Shown in pieces: positions 31,598-42,712 of a stretch of 64,000 nucleotides of DNA. Positions within the stretch are counted from its first letter, which is position 1; every line of letters begins with the position of its first letter. This DNA comes from Flaccisagitta enflata (taxonomy: Eukaryota; Chaetognatha; Sagittoidea; Aphragmophora), in the NCBI GenBank assembly GCA_965153355.1, contig OZ231127.1, positions 83,948,001 to 84,012,000 of the forward strand, in the 5' to 3' direction. Under the pieces are notes generated by a model. It saw nothing but the letters and a program-made list of their open reading frames with translations, was not told where the DNA came from and made no database searches. A program made the position numbers and the translations under genes.

Positions 31598-32073
31598 TCT
31601 TCGTAAGTACAGGCGGTCAATGTCACTGTTTCGTTCAAAAGCCCGGTACATGTGTAACATTTTCCTAGCCAATATGTCATAGCTCTTTAGCTCATCTTCT
31701 GTCCATTGTACCACCCCAAAAGAATAAGATATGAGAGGCAGTATACACTCGTTGATTGCTTGAAACAGATTTCTGGCGTTGAGTTCAGTTTCCAGCAGTT
31801 TTCTCAGCTTTGACTTGAAATTCTTACTTATTTTGTTCTTGATATCTGCATGTTTGATTACTTCAAGTTCCTCTATTCCCAAGTATTTGTATGATTCATC
31901 CGCATTTAATTCTTCCATTACGCCTCCTGATAGCAATTTAATCCCGCCCATTTTCTGGTATTTCCCATTTACAATGTTTATACATTTGCACTTGGATAGC
32001 CCGAATTCCATACCGATATCTGTACTCATGGACTCAATTAGGTTAGCCAGTTTACATAGATTGCCATGGCTAT

Positions 32074-32076
<3 letters not shown>
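31598..32076 (-). pseudogene. R2/NeSL-like non-LTR retrotransposon, RT C-terminal fragment
   Basis: Minus-strand frame of about 160 codons. ESMSTDIGMEFGLSKCKCIN and YKYLGIEE are the RT palm region downstream of the (lost) catalytic aspartates, and ILPLISYSFGVVQWTEDELK then ARKMLHMY and SDIDRLYLRRE form the thumb-side block. In intact elements RLYLRR is followed directly by GGRGLIS, which here begins at 26759. The two halves are therefore one gene interrupted by the 4.8 kb insertion. The upstream end is replaced by a GA microsatellite at 32077, so the RT catalytic part and N-terminus are missing. Confidence 0.8.
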
Positions 32077-32133
<57 letters not shown>

Positions 32134-32225
32134 CAGAGAGACAGAGAGGCAGAGACAAAGACAGAGACAGAGAGACAGAGAGGCAGAGACAAAGACAGAG
32201 ACAGAGAGAGACAGTGAAAAAGAGA
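32077..32225. repeat. GA/GACA microsatellite
   Basis: GA run followed by GACAGAGA variants. It replaces the 5' part of the retrotransposon fragment. Confidence 0.95.
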
Positions 32226-32387
32226 AACACTGGGACAGACTTACAGACAAACAGATAAACGGAAAAGGAGGCCGAAAAGAAAGGCAAGAAATCATGCAAT
32301 CGTAAGCAAAGGCTGGACTGGAGGACTGGAGGACTGGAGGCCCTCCTGCAAATCTCTTCCTCTTCCTGGGTCTTGGAGATATATGGA

Positions 32388-32670
32388 GGGGGCGTTTCTA
32401 GTCACAGACAATCGCGTTTTTAATGGGCAACTCGGTCGCTCGCTTCGTTTGTTAGCTCACACCGCTCACTCCGCTCACTCGCTCCACAGCGCTCCAATTT
32501 GCTACACTCGCTTTGCTATGCTCGCTTTCCTTGCTCACTCCATTCACGAGCTCGCTCACTCACTTCGCTCACTCCCTCGTGGGACAGTGGAAATTCATGA
32601 ATATGTGTTCACACTGAGAACGCTTTTCACATGTACAAACGCGTTTTTTATCTTCACTAGAAACACGTCC
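32388..32670 (+). mobile_element. CGCTC-core MITE, copy 4, with possible 8 bp target duplication
   Basis: Left GGGGGCGTTTCTAGTCACAG, right CTTCACTAGAAACACGTCC. ATATGGAG occurs just outside on both sides (32381-32388 and about 32673-32680), which would be an 8 bp duplication and point to the hAT superfamily. The other copies do not show a clear duplication. Confidence 0.75.
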
Positions 32671-32675
32671 ACATA

Positions 32676-33085
32676 TGGAGAAATGTGAGAAGGAAGTCAG
32701 TTTCAACCAATGCTTTTAAGAGAAACTCATACCCACACACGTGTAAAGGCAAGACTTATACACACAAAACAAGAAAACCAAGTTATATTACATATATATG
32801 TTGGCTAACATACATTCAAATTGTTTATTAACTGTATTTGTAAATCTACTAGCTGGCAGAAGGTGCAGATGGCGCAGATGATAAGAAATACTTTTAATGA
32901 CTACGTAAATGGATTAAACAGTTATTAAATTGCCTCGAGCAGATAATGGGTTGAATTTAATGAGTCACCATTTTTTTTACATTTTTTCCCGCTCCAATTC
33001 TCTTGACTGACCTTCAGCCATTTTTATCTTTTTCTTCATTCCATCGACTTAATGGCCTGAAATTTAATATGATGTGCGATTCTCC
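32676..33085. other. Unassigned sequence
   Basis: AT-rich unique sequence with no supported feature. Confidence 0.5.
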
Positions 33086-33272
33086 GTCATCGTCATCGTT
33101 TTATTGGCAGCATATCATTATCATATTCATTATCATATTCATCATCATTATCATTACCATTACCATTATCATTATCATTATCATTATCATTGGGAACAGC
33201 AAGAGCATTAGCAACAGCAACAGCATTAGCAACAGCAACCGCATTACCAACAACAACAACAACAATAACAAA

Positions 33273-33306
<34 letters not shown>

Positions 33307-33378
33307 ACAACAACAACAACAACCACAACCACAACCACAACCACAACCACAACCACAACCACGACCACGACCACGACC

Positions 33379-33427
<49 letters not shown>

Positions 33428-33455
33428 CGACAATGACAACCACAACAACAACAAC
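33086..33455. repeat. ATT/ATC and CAA microsatellite cluster
   Basis: TCATTA repeats, GCAACA repeats, CAACCA repeats and a long CAA run. It is the target into which the LTR retrotransposon inserted; CAA resumes at 42254. Confidence 0.95.
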
Positions 33456-33648
33456 TGATGCGCACCCCCGGAGGGGCCCGCGGGGGCTCGATGAATCGGT
33501 ATAGCTAAATAATGAACCCCAAAGACCCTATACTCATCTGAATCTGCCAATCCAGGCGAAGGCGAGAGAGACCGCTATGACATGCTAAATGATAGCCAAA
33601 CCGGCGGAAAACGATAATAAAAAGACGCGATGTGGATCCCCGCCATGA

Positions 33649-33661
33649 TTTAATATATAAG
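33649..33661 (-). promoter_or_regulatory. TATA-like site in the left LTR
   Basis: On the minus strand CTTATATATTAAA. The same site in the other LTR is at 41956-41968. A + strand reading (TATATAAG) is also possible, but the primer site favours minus transcription. A second candidate, CTTATAAG, is at 33713-33722. Confidence 0.4.
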
Positions 33662-33763
33662 AACAGTCCGGAGCGATGCAAAGGAGAGAATGAAAAACCA
33701 CAAAATATCAGCCGCTTATAAGGGCGATGAGATGAGAGGGCAGGAAATGGACGAGCGACAAAA

Positions 33764-33786
33764 GAACATTCTAGAATGATCTAGAA
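33764..33786 (-). promoter_or_regulatory. Heat-shock-element-like motif, left LTR
   Basis: GAACATTCTAGAA gives three perfect alternating GAA/TTC pentamers, then a degenerate ATC and another GAA in phase. It lies about 105 bp upstream of the TATA-like site for minus-strand transcription, in U3. HSE function is an inference from sequence only. Confidence 0.5.
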
Positions 33787-33872
33787 GGCAATAGAACGCG
33801 ATAGAAGGCAATAGAACGCGATAGAAGGCAATAGAATGCGATAGAAGGCAATAGAACGCGGCAAGAGGCAAT
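33783..33872 (-). repeat. 20 bp tandem repeats in LTR U3
   Basis: About four copies of AGAAGGCAATAGAACGCGAT. Their position at the start of the LTR in the sense direction is where enhancer repeats of retroelement U3 regions normally sit. Copies in the other LTR are at about 42090-42179. Confidence 0.75.
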
Positions 33873-33946
33873 ATCAAATGAACGATGCTGATTGGTCAAT
33901 GATCAAAGGCAATGAGCTTCTCAGTGGTTGGTCGCTGTGCACAACA

Positions 33947-33955
33947 GATCCTCCC
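33947..33955 (-). promoter_or_regulatory. Candidate polypurine tract
   Basis: On the minus strand GGGAGGATC abuts the LTR beginning TGTTG. Short but in the expected place. Confidence 0.45.
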
Positions 33956-34705
33956 ATGGCCGCCAGAGTCAATCTCCCGATTGACGCGTCGAAGTCCACC
34001 AATGACCAATGCAAGTCGACATCCAATTCCATGCACAAATCCAAGCACAAGTCCACGTAACAAAGTCCACGCAATGAAGTCCAGAATTTGCCAGAATATG
34101 GGTCTATGACGCCCACAAAAAAAAGGATGCGAAAACACAGAGCAACTACTATGCTTGTATAATAACACACAGACACTTGCGTAAGTTGCCAAAATCATTA
34201 TGAAATCCACTGTAAAATTCAGCCCTGGTTTCCCAGGTCCAAAAACAGAAGATTAAAATTTATCAAATTGATCATTGCAAGTAGCAATACAAACCCAAAA
34301 GAGTGTTTTCTTCAATTTCCTCAAGCACGCACTCTTCTTTCTTTTTTTTCTTTAGCCAAGGCTGAACGTGCCTAGCAATATTCCACTTCATAGGCCCAAA
34401 TGTACTCAAAAACATGGTGCTTAAATAAAAAATTTGGTGCAACCACCGATAAAACATAGCATATGAAATCAGCACAGCACAGTTTTCCTTTATAACTCAA
34501 ATGTTCCCTTCTATTTCACTTTTTTTTTGTTCCTAATTACACATTCACTTGTGTGAGCCATTTTATCCACTTTGGCTTCTCATCCGAACCACCCGTTAAC
34601 AAAAAAAACTCTGTGCCACAGCAACATTACAGTGTGTATAAAAAATCATGCTCACGCAAAAATGCTGTGTGTGAAAATGAAGGGGGAATACGCGAAACAA
34701 AATCC

Positions 34706-34706
<1 letters not shown>

Positions 34707-34740
<34 letters not shown>
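34707..34740. repeat. Poly-T run
   Basis: About 33 T in a row inside the retroelement. On the sense (minus) strand this is poly-A, so it could be a retroposed tail or a simple slippage product. Confidence 0.85.
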
Positions 34741-34741
<1 letters not shown>

Positions 34742-37700
34742 AGCATGCGCAAGTTACCTCGCCAGCTGCGTCTTAACTTACCAGTGTAAGTCAATAAGCT
34801 CATATCACAGCCAAGCATGAACCAGTTTCAAATAAACAAACAACTGGCTAGCAAGATCATTAAAACTTAAAATGAAGCACAACCCGCAACGAAGCCAAAC
34901 CCCATGTTGGTTAGTCAACAACAAGAACACGGTTGGGCAGGGGTAGTGAGGTAAGAAGCGGCGGCGGGGTGAAAAAAGACGCATTTGATCCACCTTCATG
35001 ACGGACAGACGGACCAAAAATAGCCTAGGTTTCCACGTAGTCTAGACCGAAGATGCTCGCCAACTCCCATTCAGTTATAAGAAACCACCAGCTGAAAATG
35101 TTTCCGTTCGCAAACAATAATTTGCGTGTTCAAACAGCAACCATTTATAGTAAATATGAACCGTGTGACGCAACGCTGGATGACAAAGGGCAGTGACAAA
35201 TTTCAGACGCTCGCCCGCCACGCAAGTATCAATCACTGCAACTCCAACAACCCAAAATCATCATCAGCGCGCAAGGCCCAATCTTGTGCCGGGCTTGACC
35301 CTACCGCGTGTACACAAATGGAGGATGCAGTAAGGGCTGGGGATGAACCCGTCCCTCGGCGCAATTGCTCCTCAAATTACAACTTGCACACGTACAGAAT
35401 GTATGCACACTCGAGCCAACAATCATTAAACACAGACTAACAAATTTTCACGTACTGAATAAGAGAAAAAAAACGCATCTTCAACATGTTTCCAACAAGA
35501 AACGTATCATCTAACATGTAATATGTAACATGTCTTGAACATGTATTTAACATGTATCTTGAACATGTCATTGTATGTCCAATATCCCTAACATTGCCTG
35601 TACTCTAAGTCGAGCCCGCGCTTGTCGTGATGGCATCAGCCCACTGTGCAATTTAGCCCACAGTGGACCTACAAAAAAACGACTGACAAATAGACAAATA
35701 AACCAATCATTCATCGAATTCACCATGGAGCCGCGTTCACGCGACTTGAAAATCCAGTCCAAGGACGTGGTAATACATTGCCACTCGAACCAAGACCACC
35801 ATCCCGTCATATATCACGCTTTAAACTACCGGCAAAACCATCCGTAATAAGCGACAAGTCACCTTGTTTGTTCATAAGAGGGATGGTCACCAAATATTCG
35901 CCAAGTCTGTCAAATAAAAGAACCACAACACTGCGGACATGCCCACACACACAAAAAAAAATTTGTATGAAATTGTCATGAGCACAATCACGAACATTGA
36001 GCCAAATCGGAACAACCACCTACAATCATCTCAACCTCGCCTGTGCATAAATGAACAAGAAAGTCCACGTTTCGATGCGGAGGAGGATCGAGGAAGAGGA
36101 GGAGGGCACGAGTTTTCCCTTCACGGATGTTCGAACGACTCGTCTCAACCTTCGCGTACAATGGAATGTGACGTCATCGGCGTCCAATCGCTTCATTGCC
36201 TGTGAAAACTTAGATGGAAGGAAATTTGAGACCCGAAAGGAGATGACAAATGAGAAAAAACCGACACCTACACCCCAATGGTTTCACTAAGTCGTCACAT
36301 CAGCCCCTGAAAGAAAAGAGCAAGCAACGAAAAATACAAGTCAGTTTTGACCGGAGGGGGGGGTGAATGGGAATAAAAAGTGACAACAGAAACAGCCATT
36401 TCCACAAAGCCAATGCACGAGGGACAAATTAACAGGACCCCTCGCGAAGAAAGAGAGAGAGAAAAAAAGAAACCTAAACAGATAAAATAAAAAAAAATTC
36501 ATTTACCATGGCCAAAGCACAAGCCAAACTAAGTACGATAGTTTACAAGTAATCTTATAGCCAAGGGCATCGGCGGCGCCTTGAACGCCTCTCACACCAT
36601 TACGGCCATAACAGAGGGCTTGTTAAAGTAGTGAACTGCCACCTGTGGAATGGATCCCACAAACACATTTGTAAAAACTCACATTTTAAACATAGGCAGC
36701 ACCAATACCCGAGGGTGCAGATGATGCCACAAAGCCATTAAATGTGGAAAGAGAAAAAAAGTGAAAAAATTAAAGAAAAGAAAAAGGAATAAACACTCCC
36801 AATTTGACCACGCTCCCATCCCCAAAACTCGGGCGTTCTAATGTCAACCACGTCCATCTCAACACCTCACTCTCATTACCGTAGGGGCTGATATCAAGAA
36901 AAAATGACTCGGTCATAAAAAGAACATGGCTGAAAAGAGTGGACTGGAAAAAAAAACTAATAACAGACAAGCAATTCTACTACCACAGTAGTATATATAA
37001 AAAAAGCGCGAATCAAGCCAAACGCTGGATGAAACCAAAATAGAATCATATTATAACTAATCATTTTAACCATTACTAAAGAAAATGGTTAGTTGACACT
37101 AACCCGCTAAATCAAACCCTCTTGTGTAAAAAAAAAAAAGGGACAATTCATGACACATGGGAAGAACGCAACCCAATCGAAAGGAGGAATGGCAGGGAGG
37201 GAGGGAGGGAGGGAGGGGGGGGCGGTGCAGTCCAACCACTATGATGTCCCTTAATCTCCCCACTACCTATGGTATATCATCGGGGTAAGAATAAAGACAT
37301 ATCCCAGCAACGAGGTAAAAACGTAAAGCAAACCAATGTTCCATTAAAAAAAGTACCCTTTTTTTTAGCTTCCAGGTAAGAAAAATATAAACGTGTTAAA
37401 AAAAGTAAACCAGGGGCGACTAGTTACCTTGTTGCCCTAAAAGAAAAACATTTCTATGTCATGGAATCTTCTCAACGACAAAAAAAAGTCAGCAACCATG
37501 TACATTTAGCGGCCAACTATGACAATTACACAAGTCATGCATGCGTAAAGCACAATGAATTGACCCCGGACCAGCCCCAAGTCGTAAAACAGGCCAGATC
37601 TGAGCCCCAATATATCAAGAGTGGGCGACTATCAACCTTGCCCTTCAAAAAAAATCAAATTAAACCGGGGCAAAAGTAAAAAGAGAGATACCGCGATAGT

Positions 37701-38400
37701 CAAAATCTTTTAAGATTTTCTTTTTTTTTTCTCGAAAACACTCATGAGTTGTAAAGCCATAAAAGCCATCGAATTTACTAATTTTTCAAGTGCCATGGAC
37801 CAAACTGCAGTCCACAAGAAAGAGAGCCAAAACCCAACAAAATCGGTTCCAAATGCGTTTCCATAGTTCGGCACCGATTTATGAACATCTCATGAACCCA
37901 TCTCACATTTGGCTTCGGCCATAAAAACATCAAGAAACACCCAGCCCATTACCTAGTGTGCCGTGACCCAAATGGTAAAGTGATTAAAGGAATACAACCG
38001 CGCCCCGTCACTTTCACAAAGTAGGGCCTTTTAGCCACATGTGCAAATCAAAAAATGTGACCGGGCAAGAAATTCCCATTGGCACAGGCGAATGGCGGTC
38101 GAAGGGATAATATGACGTTTTCATGCCGTCATCAAGCCGTCTGAAGCCCTATCATACATTAACATGTATAACCCCATTTAGGATCACAATGGGTCCAACC
38201 GGTGCAACAGCAATCAATATGCAATAAATAGACAAAATGCCAACTTGACATCCTGCCAAATGTTGTACCGGATCCAACAGGAATCAAACTTAACATGATC
38301 GCGACTTAAAAGTCGAGCCTGTATGAAATCAAATTTATAAGCCTGCACTCAAGCGCCTCACCAGATCCATAAATGGCATCTTTTACCTTACTAAATATCG
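34741..38400 (-). other. Retroelement interior, no ORF recognised
   Basis: A-rich on the + strand with many short open frames, none longer than about 105 residues. Nothing resembling gag or pol. A GGGA run at about 37193-37222 is the only simple repeat of note. Confidence 0.6.
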
Positions 38401-39900
38401 GTGGCAACCGTCGACGGGAAATTCCCTCTTTGACTGTGATATTAGTATCAAACCAATTCTCATGATCCAAACTCGGAAATGATCAGCAATATGTCAAGCA
38501 AGGTGGGGGGTTGTGACGGGGGGGGGGGGTGGTCAGTGCCATCTGGTCACCACGTAAGCCGCGCCACGGTCAATGATACCTGCCGCTAAATCGCCTCCAT
38601 CAAGGATCAAAATACAATATGCAAACACGCATTAACACAGTGGTAAACTGACTGATCAAAATTGCCAGATATGGCAGTCGACACAACTTGAAATTGAGTC
38701 AAAGAAACCACCATGTTTGAGATGAGCCCATGGTAACAAATAGCAAAAAATCGCCCGCTCTCAAATATGTAACCAACTCATAGGCTTAATCATGGTATAA
38801 AAAATCACCATCCATGGATGGCACTCCATGCCATAATTTGCCATTTGCCATTTGTCATTCTTATGCTGACACCGAGCCGATTATCAAGGCCCCGTTCCAA
38901 TCGTGCCAAGCACAAGTGAGTCGATACCATTCAGCAGCCACTATTCACAATGGCCAATGATCAGTGTAGCAAATTTGCTCCCATTCAGGATCGAAATGCA
39001 TTTAGCAAAAACTGACTAAAAGTACCAGATTGGCCATGTGGTATTCCACACAGTTTGACTGAGACAACTACACCGTTCAAGATCAGCCTAGGGTAGCAAA
39101 CAATTATTCGCCCTCGTCAATTGTACCAACTGGGCAAATCATGTAATCTGAAATCGTCATTTATAAATTGCAATCACTACCATGAATCGCCGTAAGTGGA
39201 CCTAACGCCATATCAAACATTGTCAAAATAGTCGACTTAGCAAACATTGTCAAAATAGTCGACTTAGCAATGCACCACTTTACAAAATGATGTCACTGAG
39301 GGGGCGTTTCCTTGTGACAAGGCCGACTGAAACCCATCTTAGTAGATGAGTATAAGCTATGGATCTGGCCATTGGAAGGGGCGCCATCGGGGATCACGCA
39401 GCCCAGTTCACTCACACAGCTCGGAAATGCTCAGGAGAAGGGGGGGAGGTGAATCAATATTGTATGGGAAATTCAATCCACAATTGCCCAAGTCAATCTT
39501 GCCACCAGGGCAAAAACATGTCACGTGAAATTGCCATAAATTAATGGCAACCACTACCATGAGTTGCGGTCCGTGGCCTAAATGCCATGCCAAACTGATT
39601 GTCATGAGGCCGTTTCATAAGCGCCCAGTGAAGGGAAGAGGGGGGGTGCATAATAGTCAGCTGATCACTCAGCTGTAAACCACAGCACAAACCAAAAGGC
39701 CAAACTACTGAATGGTGCTTCCCAACAGCGAGCCCGACTGAGGCCCATTTGAGTAAATGAGCAGTTGCATATGGCGGGCCCTAGCCTGAGGAAGGGTGGC
39801 TCGGTTGGGGATTACTAGTCCCTGTTGTGAAACATACCAGCCACCTCATACACCCTTAAACCCTTTGTCCCATTACCTCATCTATCAGCGCAAAACCGGG
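38400..39900 (-). repeat. Diverged ~380-430 bp tandem repeat inside the retroelement
   Basis: Paired blocks are CATCAAGGATCAAAATACAA (38600) with CATTCAGGATCGAAATGCAT (38984); CATTTATAAATTGCAATCAC (39160) with CATAAATTAATGGCAACCAC (39536); GGCCGACTGAAACCCATCTT (39323) with AGCCCGACTGAGGCCCATTT (39732). An exact 27 bp block with TCGACTTAGCA is also doubled at 39215-39270. So at least three decayed copies are present. Confidence 0.55.
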
Positions 39901-40010
39901 TCAAAACAGTTTGAAATAGGCCGTAAGTTTGAAAGGGCAAAATTCATTTACAAACTTTTCCTTTGATTACCACACCATCCCCAAATTGACGTAGCCAAGA
40001 AAAATTAGAC

Positions 40011-40571
40011 TCAGAGAATGTCCAATGCCACACCAAAGGTGAAGAAAAATTCCTCAAGCTGTGAGTTTGTCGGATTGATTGGTATGAAATAACCAAGCCC
40101 CTCAATATACTCATCTTCAACAAACTCAGCCTCAAGTTCCAAAACTGTTATAGCATAGTGGGTCGCAAAGAGACATGCATATCTGAAGTCGTCACCCAAA
40201 CGATCATGATAAAGACCAATCAACTGATAGATCAAATGCATTTTGATCTTGTCGTTGGTAGCTTGTACAGTAAAGTCAGTAGTTGGTCGCTGGCTGATAC
40301 AGTAAAGTCTTTGCATGAGAAGCAAAAAATACCCGAGCAAAACATTTGAACAATGTGAAAAAAATCTATCGACTTTCATTGAGCGCCGAACTAATGACAG
40401 GGTTAATGCGTGCTGGAAACACTCAAATACCCATGAGAACTGACCAACGTGAACACACCCAAACTCGATCAAGCCATACTTCAACCGAATTGAGCTTACT
40501 TTTGAACAAGAGTTGATTCGCTGCTTCTCCATGAGCGTTCGGGAGCCGATGACAGATCCTCTTGGAGCCAC
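40011..40571 (-). CDS. Hypothetical 186-residue ORF in the retroelement
   Basis: It is the longest open frame of the interior, on the sense strand, about 1.2 kb downstream of the 5' LTR (right LTR), which is a gag-like position. Starts MAPRGSVIGSRTLMEKQRIN. The second half (LIYQLIGLYHDRLGDDFRYA, then VLELEAEFVEDEYIEGLGYF) has protein-like composition. No zinc knuckle, protease or other motif was recognised. It could be the only product of this element or a chance ORF. Confidence 0.3.
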   Translation of the reverse strand: MAPRGSVIGSRTLMEKQRINSCSKVSSIRLKYGLIEFGCVHVGQFSWVFECFQHALTLSLVRRSMKVDRFFSHCSNVLLGYFLLLMQRLYCISQRPTTDFTVQATNDKIKMHLIYQLIGLYHDRLGDDFRYACLFATHYAITVLELEAEFVEDEYIEGLGYFIPINPTNSQLEEFFFTFGVALDIL

Positions 40572-40639
40572 AGACGTTGCACTGTATAATCAATACGCTC
40601 GTAGGCAGCCCGCCGAACACAAAAATGAGAGCGTTCAAT

Positions 40640-41748
40640 GTCGTGTCAAACTGAGTTTGGAGGCCAGAGAGGTGTGCTGACTTTTCCCCAGTTCGAAGGA
40701 TACGTAAAAGTTGTCATGAATTATCACCTAGATTGAGAGGGGGGAAATGAAAGCAGTCAGTGCCAACAAGGAAAGAGTCTCCGGACTGCCAAAGAATCTT
40801 TTTTTCTCTCTTTTTTTTCTCTCTTAGCCGCAAAACAACAAAAAAGCGCCGGCGATATAGAATCTTACCAAACCAAATAATAGGTGAGAGAAAAAAAAAG
40901 CCAAAAAAAAAACTTCAATAACGGAGTAAACTAAAACTAATATAAAACTAAAGCAAACTCCCCAAGCACCAAATCCGCGACTGAGTTAAAAAAAAAACAG
41001 AGGGTAAGGGCCAACACCGATCTGTGTTTTAAAGCAACTTACAATCAAGCAGGCTATCGCGCTTCACCCAAACGGAAACCAACTTTCACCTTAAAATAAA
41101 GAAATGAGAAAAAAATAGAGAGAGAGAGAGAGAGAGAGAAAAAAGGACACAGCCCATCGCGCGTTTGAGCTAAAAACTTGAAAAAAGTTTGAGAGGGATT
41201 CCTACCCCTGCGGCGATATCAACCAACGAGGGAGTGGGGACTTGGGATAAAAATTGTTCCGCTTAATACGTCCCAAATATCTCGGAAAACCCGCCAATGC
41301 CACACGGGTATACTATTCTACGGGGACCCCTGCATTGACAGTATACATGTTTGTCTGTAGTTGACCGTGTACCGGGCCCGTTAATGCCCTGCTCTAGGGT
41401 AACCTCTCAACCATTGACAAGAGATGGAGGAAAAAAAGAGGGGGAAAAGAGGGGAAAAAAATCAGCGCGGTCACCCGCTCCGATTGAAATAGGGAACGTA
41501 AATTGCCAATACCAAAACCTCCAACCTAACTTATCTGTATGAAGAACAAAGAACCAAAACGCCCCACAAACGCCGCTGACCAGACGCCATCCATCGGTCG
41601 TTTTGAAAGAAAAGTCGAGACTTCCAATCCAGCGTGGTCATCGTAGATCGGTTGTCCAGTGGAAAAAGAGATGAATTAAAACACACGAAGCGACCCGGGA
41701 TCCTCCGCATGTTCCCACCTAGGACTGAGAAACAAAACAGAGTGGTAA
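40640..41748 (-). other. Retroelement 5' leader region, no ORF
   Basis: A-rich on the + strand, with a GA tract at 41118-41139. Between the primer site and the hypothetical ORF; nothing recognisable. Confidence 0.5.
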
Positions 41749-41761
41749 GGCCGATGCACCA
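41749..41761 (-). promoter_or_regulatory. Primer binding site, tRNA-Gly type
   Basis: On the minus strand TGGTGCATCGGCC begins one base after the LTR (CATCA|T|TGG). This is complementary to the 3' end of animal tRNA-Gly(GCC) (…GGCCGATGCACCA, a widely conserved sequence). Thirteen bases match, then the similarity stops. It fixes the transcription direction of the element. Confidence 0.75.
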
Positions 41762-41762
41762 A

Positions 41763-42253
41763 TGATGCGCACCCCCGGAGGGGCCCGCGGGGGCTCGATG
41801 AATCGGTATAGCTAAATAATGAACCCCAAAGACCCTATACTCATCTGAATCTGCCAATCCAGGCGAAGGCGAGAGAGACCGCTATGACATGCTAAATGAT
41901 AGCCAAACCGGCGGAAAACGATAATAAAAAGACGCGATGTGGATCCCCGCCATGATTTAATATATAAGAACAGTCCGGAGCGATGCAAAGGAGAAAAAGA
42001 AAAACCACAAAATATCAGCCGCTTATAAGGGCGATGAGATGAGAGGGCAGGAAATGGACGAGCGACAAAAGAACATTCTAGAATGATCTAGAAGGCAATA
42101 GAACGCGATAGAAGGCAATAGAACGCGATAGAAGGCAATAGAATGCGATAGAAGGCAATAGAACGCGGCAAGAGGCAATATCAAATGAACGATGCTGATT
42201 GGTCAATGATCAAAGGCAATGAGCTTCTCAGTGGTTGGTCGCTGTGCACAACA
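41763..42253 (-). repeat. LTR (5' LTR for the minus-strand element)
   Basis: Same length as its partner and nearly identical. Followed by CAAC then a CAA microsatellite, which resumes the array interrupted at 33455. Confidence 0.9.
42071..42093 (-). promoter_or_regulatory. Heat-shock-element-like motif, right LTR
   Basis: GAACATTCTAGAA, identical to the motif in the other LTR. This is the copy in the LTR that would drive transcription. Confidence 0.5.
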
Positions 42254-42272
42254 CAACAACAACAACAACAGC

Positions 42273-42363
<91 letters not shown>
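42254..42363. repeat. CAA microsatellite
   Basis: Continuation of the array at 33086-33455 beyond the inserted retroelement. Confidence 0.97.
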
Positions 42364-42364
<1 letters not shown>

Positions 42365-42555
42365 GGACAATGGGCTTTTTTTTCTAACCAGTATCAATGC
42401 CCAACCTATGTCACTGTCTCTCTGAGTAAACCAGACTTATTGGTACTTTTTGTTGTATTTGTCTTTCTGTCCATCTGTTTCTCTCACGTTCTTGTCTTCG
42501 TTCTCCTTATCCACCTTCCCCAGAGTGCATGGTTTTGCATAATTTCTCGAATTCG

Positions 42556-42557
<2 letters not shown>

Positions 42558-42648
<91 letters not shown>

Positions 42649-42652
42649 TCAT

Positions 42653-42712
<60 letters not shown>

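Larger units (their letters stand above)
33456..33946 (-). repeat. LTR (3' LTR for the minus-strand element)
   Basis: Starts TGATGCGCACCCCCGGAGG and ends TCGCTGTGCACAACA on the + strand. It differs from the other LTR in two bases near 33690 (GAGAGAATGAAA here, GAGAAAAAGAAA there). Contains the 20 bp repeats, the HSE-like motif and the TATA-like site described separately. Confidence 0.9.
33456..42253 (-). mobile_element. LTR retrotransposon, 8.8 kb, non-coding (LARD-like)
   Basis: Two 491 bp direct repeats (33456-33946 and 41763-42253) bound 7.8 kb. Their ends are TG...CA, flanked by CAAC on both sides (33452-33455 and 42254-42257), a possible 4 bp target duplication that is ambiguous because the site is a CAA microsatellite. 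A tRNA-Gly-type primer site next to the right LTR and a purine tract next to the left LTR set the transcription direction to minus. By reading both LTRs I found only two differences. No gag, protease, RT, RNase H or integrase frame is visible, so it must depend on a partner element. Confidence 0.85.

Noticed and set aside
33456-33946. Plus-strand orientation for the LTR element based on the TATATAAG site
   Set aside because: The sequence after the left LTR lacks a TGG-type primer site, whereas the right LTR is followed on the minus strand by a 13-base tRNA-Gly match; the 20 bp repeats also fall in U3 only in the minus orientation.
41749-41761. A tRNA-Gly gene fragment
   Set aside because: Only the last 13 bases match and they abut an LTR at the primer position; no A or B box is present.
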